Source of the DNA: Roseomonas sp.
Lineage (GTDB): Bacteria > Pseudomonadota > Alphaproteobacteria > Acetobacterales > Acetobacteraceae
Length of the DNA stretch: 64,000 nucleotides
Assembly: GCA_020249465.1 (NCBI GenBank)
Contig: JADCFP010000012.1
Span: forward strand, 1-64,000
Reading direction: 5' to 3'
Below are positions 33,367 to 42,293 of the stretch, piece by piece (position 1 is the stretch's first letter; every line of letters begins with the position of its first letter). Below the pieces are notes generated by a model. The model was not told where the DNA came from. It saw only the letters and a program-made list of their open reading frames with translations, and made no database searches. The position numbers and the translations under genes are program-made.

Positions 33367-34329
33367 ATGACAACAAGACGCGCTGCCCTTGCCGGGCTTC
33401 TTGCCTTTCCCGCCCTGGCCTCTGCACAGGAAGCCTGGCCCGCGCGGAGCCTTCGGCTGATCTCGCCCTTTCCGCCGGGTGGTGCCGCCGATGTGCTGGC
33501 GCGCAATATGGCCGAGGAACTGACACCAGTGCTTCGTCAATCCGTGGTGGTGGAAAACCGCACCGGCGCGGGCGGTTCCGTTGGTACGGAAGCGGTGGTG
33601 CGCAGCGCGCCGGATGGCTATACGCTGCTGATGGGCTCCACCGGGCCGCTCGCGATCAATCCTGCACTTTTGCGCCTTGCCTATGATCCTGCGCGGGACC
33701 TGGTGCCGATTGCCATGGTTTCCACTGTCGCTTCCGTTCTGGTCGTGCATCCTTCCGTGCCGGCGCGCAATTTGGGTGAATTGCTGGCGATGGCGCGCGC
33801 GAAGCCCGGCGAATTGAATTACGGTTCAAGCGGTACCGGCAGCGCGCAGCATCTTTTCATGGAATTGCTGAAGCAAATGACCGGGGTGGATATCACCCAT
33901 GTGCCCTATCGCGGCACCGGCCCCGCCATGGTGGATACCATCGGTGGGCGGCTTGCCATGATGTTTGATACAACGCCCACCGCGCTGCCGCATATCCAGG
34001 GCGGGCGTGTGCGCGCCATTGCGGTGACGACCGCGCGGCGTGATCCCGCCCTGCCTGATGTGCCAACCATCGCTGAATCCGGTGTGTCTGGTTACGAAGG
34101 CGTGGGTTTTTACGGCCTGATGGCGCCCGCCGGCACACCTGCCGCCATTGTTGATCGGCTGCATCGGGAAGTGAATGCCTCACTCGCCCGCGAAGCCTTT
34201 CGCGCGCGGTTGGTGGCGCAGGGCACTGAACCAGCCCCCATGACTCAGGAAGCCTTTCGCAATTTCATCGCAACCGATCGCGAAAGATGGACGCGCGTGA
34301 TCCGCGATGGGAATATCCGGGTTGATTGA
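33367..34329 (+). CDS. Bug-family (TctC-like) substrate-binding protein
   Basis: A 320-residue periplasmic binding protein. Signal peptide MTTRRAALAGLLAFPALASAQ, then WPARSLRLISPFPPGGAADVLARNMAEEL and VVENRTGAGGSVGTEAVVRSAPDGYTLLMGSTGPLAINPAL, with YGSSGTGSAQHLFMELLKQMTGVDITHVPYRGTGPAMVDTIGGRLAMMFDTTPTALPHI in the second lobe. These are the standard Bug motifs. No transporter membrane genes are adjacent. It converges on a lipoprotein gene, with a strong palindrome between them. The ligand is unknown. Confidence 0.92.
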   Translation: MTTRRAALAGLLAFPALASAQEAWPARSLRLISPFPPGGAADVLARNMAEELTPVLRQSVVVENRTGAGGSVGTEAVVRSAPDGYTLLMGSTGPLAINPALLRLAYDPARDLVPIAMVSTVASVLVVHPSVPARNLGELLAMARAKPGELNYGSSGTGSAQHLFMELLKQMTGVDITHVPYRGTGPAMVDTIGGRLAMMFDTTPTALPHIQGGRVRAIAVTTARRDPALPDVPTIAESGVSGYEGVGFYGLMAPAGTPAAIVDRLHREVNASLAREAFRARLVAQGTEPAPMTQEAFRNFIATDRERWTRVIRDGNIRVD

Positions 34330-34405
34330 GAGGGACGTTTTGCCGCCCGGATACTCAAACCAGCGCCAATAATCTTTAGGCGAAAAATATCCTGGGTGTA
34401 TGGTC

Positions 34406-34438
34406 CAACCTATTCCCAAACGGCTTGGGAATAGGTTG
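34406..34438. terminator. Perfect 14-bp hairpin between convergent genes
   Basis: CAACCTATTCCCAA (34406-34419) and TTGGGAATAGGTTG (34425-34438) are exact reverse complements around a 5-base loop, and a further GGT/ACC pairing continues past a single bulge. It lies between the ends of the plus-strand Bug gene and the minus-strand lipoprotein gene, so a bidirectional terminator is likely although neither side has a T-run. A dispersed palindromic repeat is the alternative. Confidence 0.65.
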
Positions 34439-34517
34439 ACCGATTGACGGCGCATCAAAATTGGAGGCATGGGTGCTCAGGCGTGGGTAGACCTGAACCA
34501 GCTTCCTAGGATGATTT

Positions 34518-35123
34518 TCAGGTGCCAAGCGGGATTGTCGTGCGTCGCTCCTCAATGCGCCGAATTTCGGCTTCCTGCTGATTGCGCAATTCGCGCACGC
34601 GCTGCAGGCAGTTTTGGTCTGAAGCGCCGCCGCAGGCACCTTCGGCTCTTTCAATGCGTTTTGCGAAATCCGCGCGCGTATCGGCTAGGCGTGCTTCAAA
34701 AAATGCATCGCGTGTTGCCGCATTTGGGAAGCTGCGCGGCCAGAGCACAACCTTGACCGAATCCGGGTAGGTAATGGCAGCACCCGAGGCAAGGTCCGCG
34801 GCAACCCCGACAAGGCCCCCAACCAAGACATTGCCAAGCGTCATGGCTTGAAAGCCGGCCGTTACGGTACTGCTGGAGGCTTCATAGTCGGCCCTTTCGC
34901 ATGTTACCGTGATGTCGTGACGCGATTTGCTGACGCGCGCTGAACCAGGTGTTGGATTGACCCCGCCTATATTCGCCCCGTCGCGTCGTAACATGCATGT
35001 GGCACCCGCCGGATCCGATTCAACCAGCAGGTTATGATCGGTTCCGCTGGTGACAGTTGCACAGGCTGATAGCAGCGATACCCCAACAAAGATTACAGCC
35101 AGACGCTGCGAAACTGCAAACAT
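34518..35123 (-). CDS. Lipoprotein with PEGA-like domain
   Basis: A 201-residue lipoprotein. The signal MFAVSQRLAVIFVGVSLLSAC has a clear lipobox (LLSAC; Cys21). The mature N-terminal part, TSGTDHNLLVESDPAGATCMLRRDGANIGGVNPTPGSARVSKSRHDITVTCERADYE, looks like a PEGA-type beta domain, then comes a short glycine-rich hydrophobic patch (about 90-115) and a charged helical C-terminus with a Cys pair (EGACGGASDQNC). Function unknown; probably envelope. The ATG at 35123 has GGAGAGG directly upstream. The codon four residues earlier lacks a site. Confidence 0.75.
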   Translation of the reverse strand: MFAVSQRLAVIFVGVSLLSACATVTSGTDHNLLVESDPAGATCMLRRDGANIGGVNPTPGSARVSKSRHDITVTCERADYEASSSTVTAGFQAMTLGNVLVGGLVGVAADLASGAAITYPDSVKVVLWPRSFPNAATRDAFFEARLADTRADFAKRIERAEGACGGASDQNCLQRVRELRNQQEAEIRRIEERRTTIPLGT

Positions 35124-35334
35124 GTTCCTCTCCATTCATCCATTGGTCTAAAGCGAAGCTTATCGGGTCCTGCGCGCCTCGCAAGCATTGGAAATGCTGG
35201 AAATCGAATTTCTCAGCATTTTCTCGAAAAACTTGCGCTGGGCAATTTGCGTCAGGCTATAGTAAGCTTCGCGCCTGATGGTTGGGATTTTATCCAGGTT
35301 TGGGTGAACTCCATTTCCAACTGAGGAAAAGAAG
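35124..35334 (+). promoter_or_regulatory. Divergent intergenic region with possible promoter for the next Bug gene
   Basis: A TATAGT box at 35258-35263 is preceded by TTGCGC at 35233-35238, a 19-base spacing that is somewhat long. GAGGAAAAG precedes the ATG at 35335. No operator is recognised. Confidence 0.3.
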
Positions 35335-36324
35335 ATGCTCCACCGCAGAAGCCTCCTTGCTGCGCCATTCGCGCTAGCCACAATATCTCAGCAAGCCGCT
35401 GCGCAGTCCGCCGCCATCTGGCCCGCCGGGCGCCCCATTCGGCTTGTGGTCGGCTTCCCGCCCGGTGGTTCTGGCGATTTCCTCGCGCGTACCTTAAGCG
35501 AACCCTTGGCGCGCGAATTGGGCGGCGCCACCATCATTGTGGATAATCGCCCGGGCGCCGGTTCCAATATCGCCGCCGAACATGTCGCGCGGAGCGAGCC
35601 GGATGGCTACACTGTTCTGCTCGGCGGCAATTTCACCCATGCGGTGAACCCCGCCATGTATCGCCGCCTGCCCTTCGATCCCATCAATGATTTCACGCCG
35701 ATCACCCGCGTGAGCGATCTGCCACTGATCATTGCCGTGCGCGCCGATGCGGGCATCAATAATCTGGCGGATCTCGCGGCGCGGATGCGCGCACAACCGG
35801 GGCGTTGGAATTACGCAACACCTGGCATCGGCACACCAAGCCATTTGGTCGGCGCCAAGCTTGCGAAAGTCACGGGGCAGGACATTACGCATGTGCCCTT
35901 CCGTGGCGGTGCGCCTTCGCTGCAAGCCGTCCTGGCCGGAGATGTGCAAATCCTGGTCGGCACACCGCCTGTGGCACTACCGCAAATCCGCGCCGGCACG
36001 CTCAAGGCACTCTCGCTCAGTACGCGCTTGCCATCGCCCGTCATTCCCGATGTGCCAGGCAGCGAAGCGGCAGGGCTGCCCGCGCTTGATATCACCGGCT
36101 GGTGGGGCGTGTGGACCGCAGCACGACTGCCAAACCCGATCCGAGACCGGATGTTCAGCGCCCTCCGCGCCGTACTGGCGCAACAGCCCGTGCAGGCGCG
36201 CTTCGCCCAGGAAGGGCTGCAAGCGCTACCCAGCGAAAGCCCGGCAGAATTTGGCCGTTTCGTGCAGGCGGAAATGCCGATTTGGGCCGAGATTGTCAGG
36301 GACGCCGGCGCCACGGCGGAGTGA
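35335..36324 (+). CDS. Bug-family (TctC-like) substrate-binding protein
   Basis: A 329-residue periplasmic receptor with signal peptide MLHRRSLLAAPFALATISQQAAAQ. The mature protein begins IWPAGRPIRLVVGFPPGGSGDFLARTLSEPLARELGGATIIVDNRPGAGSNIAAEHVARSEPDGYTVLLGG, all family signatures. The second lobe has ITHVPFRGGAPSLQAVLAGDVQILVGTPPVALPQI. It converges on the GT4 gene with a five-base gap. No TctAB genes are nearby and no ligand can be deduced. Confidence 0.92.
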   Translation: MLHRRSLLAAPFALATISQQAAAQSAAIWPAGRPIRLVVGFPPGGSGDFLARTLSEPLARELGGATIIVDNRPGAGSNIAAEHVARSEPDGYTVLLGGNFTHAVNPAMYRRLPFDPINDFTPITRVSDLPLIIAVRADAGINNLADLAARMRAQPGRWNYATPGIGTPSHLVGAKLAKVTGQDITHVPFRGGAPSLQAVLAGDVQILVGTPPVALPQIRAGTLKALSLSTRLPSPVIPDVPGSEAAGLPALDITGWWGVWTAARLPNPIRDRMFSALRAVLAQQPVQARFAQEGLQALPSESPAEFGRFVQAEMPIWAEIVRDAGATAE

Positions 36325-36329
36325 AGCGC

Positions 36330-37442
36330 CTACAACCCCAACAAATCCAAAGTATGCCCGATAATCTTCGCCTCATCGAACTTCTCCAGCGCGCGGGCGC
36401 GCCCGGCCTCACCCAGGCGGGCACGGAGCACCCCATCATGCGCAAGCTGGGATAGCGCCGCGGCTAAGGGCGCGATGGTGGCGGGGGGCACCAGCAGGCC
36501 TGTTTCGCCCGCCACCACCTGTTCGCGCGGGCCACGTATATCGGTGGCGACCACGGGCAGGCCGGTCAGCATGGCCTCAATCACGCTCATCGGCAGGCCC
36601 TCAAAATGGGAGGGCAGGCAGAAAACATCCGCTGCCGCCAGGAGCCGCGCCACATCATGCCGATAGCCAAGCCGTTGCAGCCTGGGGCCAAGGGCGGCGG
36701 CGGCGTGGGCGAAATGCGGTTCCATATCCTCGCCATGGTCGGAAGCGAGCCGTTCGCCCACCACCCAAAGCCGCGCGTTTTCGGGCGTTGCTTCCATGGC
36801 GCGCAGCAATTCGGGATAGCCCTTGTGGCGCACCAGCCGAGAGACCGCGATGATCACGCAATCATCGGGATCAGCGCCCAATTCGGCGCGTAAACTACGG
36901 CGCGCATCAGCATTAGGATGAAATTGCGCTGGGTCGCGCCCATTCAAAATGGCCGTTGCATGCGGGTGAATACCAAGCCTTCGCGCATCTTCTGCCTCTT
37001 CCGCGCTCACGGTCAGATAGACATGCGTGATGCGCCCGGCAGCGCGTTCCAAGTGCAGTGCCAAGGCGCGGCGCCACCAGGGGCCCGGCTGATTGAACAG
37101 AAAACCATGGCAGGTATAGGCAATGCGCGGCACGCCGGCTGCCCGCGCCGCCGCGCGTCCGATCAAGCCACTGATCGGCATATGCGCATGCACCAGATCG
37201 CAATGCTCGCGCTTCAGGAAATCACGCACCGCCGTATAGGCGCGCCATTGCGCCAAAGGGTTCATGCTGCGCGCCATGGGCATGGCCTCAATGCGAAACC
37301 CCTCGGCGCGGGGAATTTCAAGCAAGGGGCCTTCTGCGCAAAGCCCGACAACCTCATGCCCACGCGCGCGGGCACCGCGCATCAGCGGCAGAATGAAATG
37401 CCGCATGGCAAAATCTACATTCGCGATGAAGCAGATTTTCAT
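36330..37442 (-). CDS. Family 4 glycosyltransferase
   Basis: A 370-residue GT-B glycosyltransferase. The N-terminal domain begins MKICFIANVDFAMRHFILPLMRGARARGHEVVGLCAEG and includes DLVHAHMPISGLIGRAAARAAGVPRIAYTCHGFLF. The C-terminal nucleotide-sugar domain has VSRLVRHKGYPELLRAM, LLAAADVFCLPSHFEGLPMSVIEAMLTGLPVVATDIRGPREQVVAGETGLLVPP, with the EGLPMSVIEAM catalytic E-x7-E motif. It probably makes a surface polysaccharide. It is last in the minus-strand run after the heparinase-like gene, and the start at 37442 has only a weak ribosome-binding site. Confidence 0.9.
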   Translation of the reverse strand: MKICFIANVDFAMRHFILPLMRGARARGHEVVGLCAEGPLLEIPRAEGFRIEAMPMARSMNPLAQWRAYTAVRDFLKREHCDLVHAHMPISGLIGRAAARAAGVPRIAYTCHGFLFNQPGPWWRRALALHLERAAGRITHVYLTVSAEEAEDARRLGIHPHATAILNGRDPAQFHPNADARRSLRAELGADPDDCVIIAVSRLVRHKGYPELLRAMEATPENARLWVVGERLASDHGEDMEPHFAHAAAALGPRLQRLGYRHDVARLLAAADVFCLPSHFEGLPMSVIEAMLTGLPVVATDIRGPREQVVAGETGLLVPPATIAPLAAALSQLAHDGVLRARLGEAGRARALEKFDEAKIIGHTLDLLGL

Positions 37443-37458
37443 GGGGCGCTTTGCGCGC

Positions 37459-39114
37459 TCACGCGCTTGGGATGGGTGCCACACCGGGCAGGCTCACGCG
37501 CGTGATCGCCCATTGCAGCGAAACCTCATTTTCTTCCGCGTAGAGCACGATTTGCAGGCTGCGCCGCGCCTCACCGCCCAGATAAATGCTGTCTTCCAAA
37601 GCAACACGCGCGCCCTTCGCGCGTAGCTTCCAGCCGGCCCCGGAAGCGAGGCGCAGCAGCACGGCACTTTCATCCTGCAAGAGATTGGCGGTGACCGCCG
37701 GGTGCAGATGAAAGCGCGCGACGAAAATCGGCACTGGCGCATCGGGCGGCAATTCCAGCACATCCTCGCCGCGCAGATCATCACCTGACTCGGCCAAGTA
37801 AAGCCGCCTGCGATGCACCGCGCCAAAGGGGCCGCGCCAGCCATCATGGCTTGCTTCCAGCCATTGCGCGCCGGTTGCTTCCTGGCGTTCCACTTCAATG
37901 GTCTCAGGCTTGCGGCCAAGGCCCTCGGGGCGAAGCTCGCTTGAATTGGTGTCGGACAGCACAAGCGTTGAATGCGCGGCGGTGGCGCGGAGAGCATCGC
38001 GCCAGCCTTCCTCACCGGCCGGGGCCGCGCCGCAATTGACGATCAGCCGATCACGCCCGACCGACATTTCAAAGGAAAGCGTGCCGGCATGGGCGAAGCG
38101 ATCCGCGCCACTCGGCAGGCCACCAAGCCCGGTAGCGCCCGCGCGCCCGCGTGGCGGCCCGGCATCCATGATGATGACGCTGCGCCCGGCTTGCAGGCGC
38201 TGAAAGCCGGTTTCCGGTAATTCCAGCGCGCCGCGCCCGCGCGCCTGGCCCTGCGTCAGCACAAGATCAAGCAGCGCCGAGTTTTCTTCGCGTGCGCCAT
38301 TGAACAGCGCCAAGCCGCCATCGCCGTGGCGGAACAGGCGAAGCGCGGGCGCCGCGCGGTCCAGTGCCGCCAGCAAATGCGGCGGCGCTTCCACCCCAAC
38401 ACCATGCAACAGATTGCGGATTTCAATCAGGTCTTGCAGCGCCGCGAGTTGTTGCGCGGGGGAGCGTTCCACATGCCCGCCATCGGGCAGAAATTGACGT
38501 TCGATCTCGGCCGGCAGGAAGCGGATGGCGCGTTGCAGATAGGCGTCTTCTTCCAGCGCAACGGCCGCGGCAAGCGCGCCCTTTAGCGCCACCAGCGCGC
38601 CGCGATGGTCTTCTTCCGCCGGCAGCGCGCCGACCAGATCGCGCGCATCCTGCGCCAGCCGCTGCATCACCTGACGGCGGAAGACATCCTCGGCGGTGGC
38701 AGCGAAAAAATCCCAATGGCCAAGCCAGGCGGAAATGCGCGCGCCGACCACTTCTGCTGCATCGGCGATATCTTCTTCCCACCCACTTTGCAGCCAATCG
38801 GCTGTCAGCGCACGGGCGCGCAGCCGCGCGGCATCCGTCCCCAAGGCGCGCAAATCACGCATCCAGGCAAAACCGTGCGCAGAAGCGCGCCAGGTGGGGG
38901 AGGCACCTTTGCCGCCCCAGGGCTCACCACCTTCGGCGAGCAGGCGCATGGGGCGGATGGTGCCGGCGAAATCGGCTTCTCCGCGCAGCAGCCGCGCGCC
39001 GCGCGCGGCATCGCCCGGCCAAAGATCACGGAAGGGGCGGGCAGGGGCATCGGGCACCCGCACGGGGCGGAGCCGTGCGAGTTTTTGGCGGGCGCCGCGC
39101 AGCAGGTTGATCAT
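37459..39114 (-). CDS. Heparinase II/III-family protein
   Basis: A 551-residue protein resembling bacterial heparinase II/III-like proteins. The N-terminal half is an alpha-toroid-like region ([29 protein letters not shown], then [26 protein letters not shown]). The C-terminal half is a beta-sandwich region with [26 protein letters not shown] (about 355-380) and [19 protein letters not shown]. These proteins usually cleave or process acidic polysaccharides, but many alphaproteobacterial members sit beside rpe and have no known substrate. No clear signal peptide is visible. It overlaps rpe as ATGA. Confidence 0.83.
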   Translation of the reverse strand: MINLLRGARQKLARLRPVRVPDAPARPFRDLWPGDAARGARLLRGEADFAGTIRPMRLLAEGGEPWGGKGASPTWRASAHGFAWMRDLRALGTDAARLRARALTADWLQSGWEEDIADAAEVVGARISAWLGHWDFFAATAEDVFRRQVMQRLAQDARDLVGALPAEEDHRGALVALKGALAAAVALEEDAYLQRAIRFLPAEIERQFLPDGGHVERSPAQQLAALQDLIEIRNLLHGVGVEAPPHLLAALDRAAPALRLFRHGDGGLALFNGAREENSALLDLVLTQGQARGRGALELPETGFQRLQAGRSVIIMDAGPPRGRAGATGLGGLPSGADRFAHAGTLSFEMSVGRDRLIVNCGAAPAGEEGWRDALRATAAHSTLVLSDTNSSELRPEGLGRKPETIEVERQEATGAQWLEASHDGWRGPFGAVHRRRLYLAESGDDLRGEDVLELPPDAPVPIFVARFHLHPAVTANLLQDESAVLLRLASGAGWKLRAKGARVALEDSIYLGGEARRSLQIVLYAEENEVSLQWAITRVSLPGVAPIPSA

Positions 39115-39773
39115 GCCGCCCCCCCGCGCAATGCCTTGATGGCGGCCGCGTAGTCCGGCGCGCCGAATACGGCGGTGCCGGCCACCAGCACATCAGCGCC
39201 CGCATTCAGGCAAAGCGGCGCGGTTTTGGCCGTGACACCGCCATCCACCTGCAAGCGGATATCGCGGCCCGAGGCTTCAATCAGCCGGCGCAGCTTTTCG
39301 ATCTTTGGCAATTGGCTTTCAAGGAAGCTCTGCCCGCCAAAGCCAGGATTGACCGACATGACCAGGATAAGATCGCAAAGATCCAGCACATGTTCGATGG
39401 CCGCGATGGGTGTGGCCGGGTTCAGCACCACGCCGGCCTTTTTGCCCAAACCCCGAATGGTTTGCAGTGAGCGATGCAAATGCGCCCCGGCTTCGGGATG
39501 CAGCGAAATCAGATCCGCTCCGGCATCGGCAAAAGCCTGCAAATAAGGGTCAACGGGCGCGATCATCAGATGCACATCAAAGGGGATGGTGGAGTGGCGG
39601 CGGAGCGCCTTGATCAGCCCAGGCCCGAAGGAGATATTCGGGACAAAATGCCCATCCATGATATCCAAATGCAGCCAATCCGCACCCGCGGCGGTCACGG
39701 CACGCACTTCCTCACCGAGTTTGGCGAAATCGGCGGCGAGAAGCGACGGGGTGATGAGCGGCGGGCGGTGCAC
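39111..39773 (-). CDS. rpe: Ribulose-phosphate 3-epimerase
   Basis: A 220-residue TIM barrel interconverting ribulose 5-phosphate and xylulose 5-phosphate. Motifs: [72 protein letters not shown] and [31 protein letters not shown], including the metal-binding His and Asp residues. GTG 39773 with AAGGGA just upstream is preferred over a TTG twelve codons earlier and gives the normal family length. It couples to the heparinase-like gene by ATGA. Confidence 0.95.
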   Translation of the reverse strand: MHRPPLITPSLLAADFAKLGEEVRAVTAAGADWLHLDIMDGHFVPNISFGPGLIKALRRHSTIPFDVHLMIAPVDPYLQAFADAGADLISLHPEAGAHLHRSLQTIRGLGKKAGVVLNPATPIAAIEHVLDLCDLILVMSVNPGFGGQSFLESQLPKIEKLRRLIEASGRDIRLQVDGGVTAKTAPLCLNAGADVLVAGTAVFGAPDYAAAIKALRGGAA

Positions 39774-39823
39774 GATTCCCTTTGTAACCTTGCGTTCCTG
39801 TGGGGACAACCTTGTGTGAAGGT

Positions 39824-40429
39824 TCAGGGCTTGCTCAATAAGGCGCGCACCACTTCGGCATGGCCCTGATGACGCGGGCCTTCATCCAAGAACACGGTGC
39901 CTTCCAGCAATTCCAACACCTCAAGCCCCGCGAAGCATTCCTCCACAATGGCGCGACTCCAGAGCAAGTCGCGCATTTTGGGGCCACCACTACGGCGGCC
40001 TTCTTGCGCCGGCGTGAAACATTCCAGCACCAGCAGGCCACCGGGGGCGAGTGCCGCCATGGCGCCGGCCGTGGCCTTCGCGCGATCTTCGGGCGGCAAA
40101 TGCAGATAAATCCAGGCAATCAGGTCAAAACCGGCGCTCGGCCAATCCCAGGCGGCGGCATCTGCCGTGATGGTGTTCAGCACCACGCCGCGCTGCTTGG
40201 CGAGTGAGGCTGCCTTGGCCAGGCCCACGCCGGACCAATCGAGGGAGGTTACCGCTAAACCTTGGCCGGCCAGCCAGACGCCATTCCGCCCTTCGCCATC
40301 GCCAACCGCCAGGGCGCGCATGCCGGGGTGCAGCCGATGCGCCTGGGATTGCAAATAAAGGTTCGGCGCCTCCCCAAACTCAAAGCCGCCATTCTGGTAG
40401 CGTTCATCCCAGGCCAGGCTTGTGCTCAT
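39824..40429 (-). CDS. Class I SAM-dependent methyltransferase
   Basis: A 201-residue methyltransferase of the TehB/thiopurine-like type: [23 protein letters not shown] (about residues 7-29), glycine-rich SAM loop [43 protein letters not shown], and [19 protein letters not shown]. The substrate is unknown. ATG 40429 overlaps the cupin stop (ATGA). It lies within a run of detoxification-type genes (gloB, GST), compatible with a role in metabolite clearance, but that is context only. Confidence 0.85.
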   Translation of the reverse strand: MSTSLAWDERYQNGGFEFGEAPNLYLQSQAHRLHPGMRALAVGDGEGRNGVWLAGQGLAVTSLDWSGVGLAKAASLAKQRGVVLNTITADAAAWDWPSAGFDLIAWIYLHLPPEDRAKATAGAMAALAPGGLLVLECFTPAQEGRRSGGPKMRDLLWSRAIVEECFAGLEVLELLEGTVFLDEGPRHQGHAEVVRALLSKP

Positions 40430-40884
40430 ATGCTTCCTCGCGGGGTGGGGCGCCAATCGGGCGGCGCCAATTCAAAGCCGGCGAAATCAAAGGCGGGGCT
40501 GACGGTGCAGCCCACCAGGGTCCAACGGCCAAGCGACACGGCGCTTTGCCACCAGCCCTTTGGCACCAAAGCGAAAGGGCGCTGATGGCGCGAAAGATCG
40601 GGGCCGAGATGCACGGCTTCCGCATCATGGCCATCGGGGGAAAGGCTCAGCGCCAGCGGCCCGCCGGCATACCAATGCCAGGCTTCGGCGGCATCCACGC
40701 GATGCCAATGGCTGAATTCATCGGCAGCGAGCAGGAAATAGATCGCCGTGCCGGCACCGCGCCCGCCAACTTCTGGCGCATCGCGCCAGATTTCGCGGTA
40801 ATGGCCGCCCTCCGGATGGGGGGCCAAACCCAGCGCGGCAATGACCTGCGCGGCGGTCACGCCCGGATCGCGCAGGTCAATCAT
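40426..40884 (-). CDS. Cupin-fold protein (DUF985)
   Basis: A 152-residue protein of the DUF985 cupin family. The core ALGLAPHPEGGHYREIWRDAP, GTAIYFLLAADEFSHWHRVDAAEAWHWYAGGPLALSLS and VPKGWWQSAVSLGRWTLVGCTVSPAFDFAGFELAPP match it closely. The fold is a small beta-barrel; no reaction is established for the family as far as I know. It starts at ATG 40884, three bases past the GST stop, and couples to the methyltransferase. Confidence 0.87.
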   Translation of the reverse strand: MIDLRDPGVTAAQVIAALGLAPHPEGGHYREIWRDAPEVGGRGAGTAIYFLLAADEFSHWHRVDAAEAWHWYAGGPLALSLSPDGHDAEAVHLGPDLSRHQRPFALVPKGWWQSAVSLGRWTLVGCTVSPAFDFAGFELAPPDWRPTPRGSI

Positions 40885-40887
40885 GGT

Positions 40888-41487
40888 TCAGCCGACCGGG
40901 ACGGTTTCGGCGAGCGGGGCGAGTTTGGACACCTCCGCAAACCAGGCGGCGAGCTTCGGGCAGGCATCGCGCCAGGGTTCATGTGGGAAGCGAAAATCGA
41001 GGTAGCCGAGCGCGCAGGCAATGCTGATGGCGCCGATATCGCCAAGCCCGCGCGGCGGGTCCTTTTCCAGCACGGCCAAAGCGCGTTCGACGGCGGCCTT
41101 TTGGCGTGCGTCAAACGCCTTGCGGCCATCATCCTGCGGTTGGCCCATTTGCAGGCGCCGCGCCACGGCGGCATCCAGAATGCCATCGGCGGTGGCTTGC
41201 CGGATCATGGCTTTGAGGCGCGGCGCGCTGCCGGTCGGCGGGAAAAGCGGCGCGGCGGCGCCGATCGTGTCCAAATATTCGCAAATCACCGGGCTGTCAT
41301 AAATCGCCGTGCCATCCTTGGTGACCAAGGCGGGCACTTTGGACAGCGGGTTATCCGCCAGCAGATCAGCCGGCGATTGATGGGGATTGGTGGAGACCTT
41401 TTCCAAAAGCCCGCCAATGCCGCGGGCAATGGCGCAGACCATGACTTTCCGCACATAGGGGCTGGCTGGGGAGTAATGCAGTTTCAT
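40888..41487 (-). CDS. Glutathione S-transferase family protein
   Basis: A 199-residue GST. The thioredoxin-like N-terminal domain reads MKLHYSPASPYVRKVMVCAIARG, with DNPLSKVPALVTKDGTAIYDSPVICEYLD carrying the cis-proline and DSPVI glutathione-binding turn. The C-terminal helical domain includes GDIGAISIACALGYLDFRFPHEPW. It likely conjugates glutathione to electrophiles. It sits between gloB and the cupin gene on the same strand, consistent with glutathione-based detoxification. Confidence 0.9.
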   Translation of the reverse strand: MKLHYSPASPYVRKVMVCAIARGIGGLLEKVSTNPHQSPADLLADNPLSKVPALVTKDGTAIYDSPVICEYLDTIGAAAPLFPPTGSAPRLKAMIRQATADGILDAAVARRLQMGQPQDDGRKAFDARQKAAVERALAVLEKDPPRGLGDIGAISIACALGYLDFRFPHEPWRDACPKLAAWFAEVSKLAPLAETVPVG

Positions 41488-41508
41488 CTGGCGTTTCCTT
41501 GTGTGATA

Positions 41509-42234
41509 TTAACGAAAATTGTCCTTGCCGGCACGGATGCGGGCAAGTGTCGCGATATCCGGCGCACGGACAAAAGGATTGGCGGCGCGTTCGGAAGCGA
41601 TGGTGCTGGGCAGCGTCGGCTGGCCGGCTGCCCGCTGCGCATGGGCTTCGGCGATGCGCGCCTTCAGCGCGGCATTGTCGGGTTCCACCGTGATGGCAAA
41701 GCGCGCATTGCTTTCGGTATATTCATGCCCGCAACACACCAGCGTCTCCCCCGGCAAGGCCGCGAGTGCCGCGAGTGAGGCGAACATCTGCTCTGCCGTG
41801 CCTTCCAGCAGGCGCCCGCAGCCGAGCGAAAACAGCGTGTCGCCGCACAGCAGGATATGCGAATCGGCGATGTGGAAGGCGATATGGCCGCGTGTGTGGC
41901 CATCACTCGCCAGCACATCGGCCTTGCTGCCCAGTACATCCACCGTGTCGCCGGGCGCAACCGCCTGATCAAGTGGCGGCAGGCGGTGCTTATCCGCCGC
42001 CGCACCCACCACCTTGGCGCCATAGCGCGCCACCAGGCCCGGCACGCCGGCCACGTGATCGCCGTGGTGATGCGTCAGCAGGATCAGATCAAGCTTGCCG
42101 CCCATGGCTTCGATCACCGCGGCCACGGGCGCGTCTTCCGCCGGGTCGCAGACCGCAAGGCGGCCATCGGCGGCGCGGAGCAGCCAGGCGTAATTATCGG
42201 AAAGGCAGGGAATCGGGGTCGCGGTCAGTGCCAT
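41509..42234 (-). CDS. gloB: Hydroxyacylglutathione hydrolase (glyoxalase II)
   Basis: A 241-residue metallo-beta-lactamase-fold thioesterase that splits S-lactoylglutathione to lactate and glutathione. The metal-binding motif THHHGDH (His55, His57, Asp59, His60) is followed by GHTRGHIAFHI, LLCGDTLFSLGCGRLLEGTAEQMFASLAAL and CCGHEYTESNARFA, all diagnostic for GloB. It heads the minus-strand run and is divergent from a methyltransferase across about 60 bases. Confidence 0.95.
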   Translation of the reverse strand: MALTATPIPCLSDNYAWLLRAADGRLAVCDPAEDAPVAAVIEAMGGKLDLILLTHHHGDHVAGVPGLVARYGAKVVGAAADKHRLPPLDQAVAPGDTVDVLGSKADVLASDGHTRGHIAFHIADSHILLCGDTLFSLGCGRLLEGTAEQMFASLAALAALPGETLVCCGHEYTESNARFAITVEPDNAALKARIAEAHAQRAAGQPTLPSTIASERAANPFVRAPDIATLARIRAGKDNFR

Positions 42235-42293
42235 GGGGGTACCTTGTCAGGGGGCCATCCCATGCGGCCCCGGAAGCGACTATATCTACCCGT

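Noticed and set aside
32805-33506. A minus-strand frame of 233 codons through the gap between GT2 and Bug genes
   Set aside because: Mostly antisense to both neighbours; the unshared part shows no family signature.
40204-41778. A 524-codon plus-strand frame opposite methyltransferase, cupin, GST and gloB genes
   Set aside because: It crosses four genuine minus-strand genes and looks like shadow sequence.
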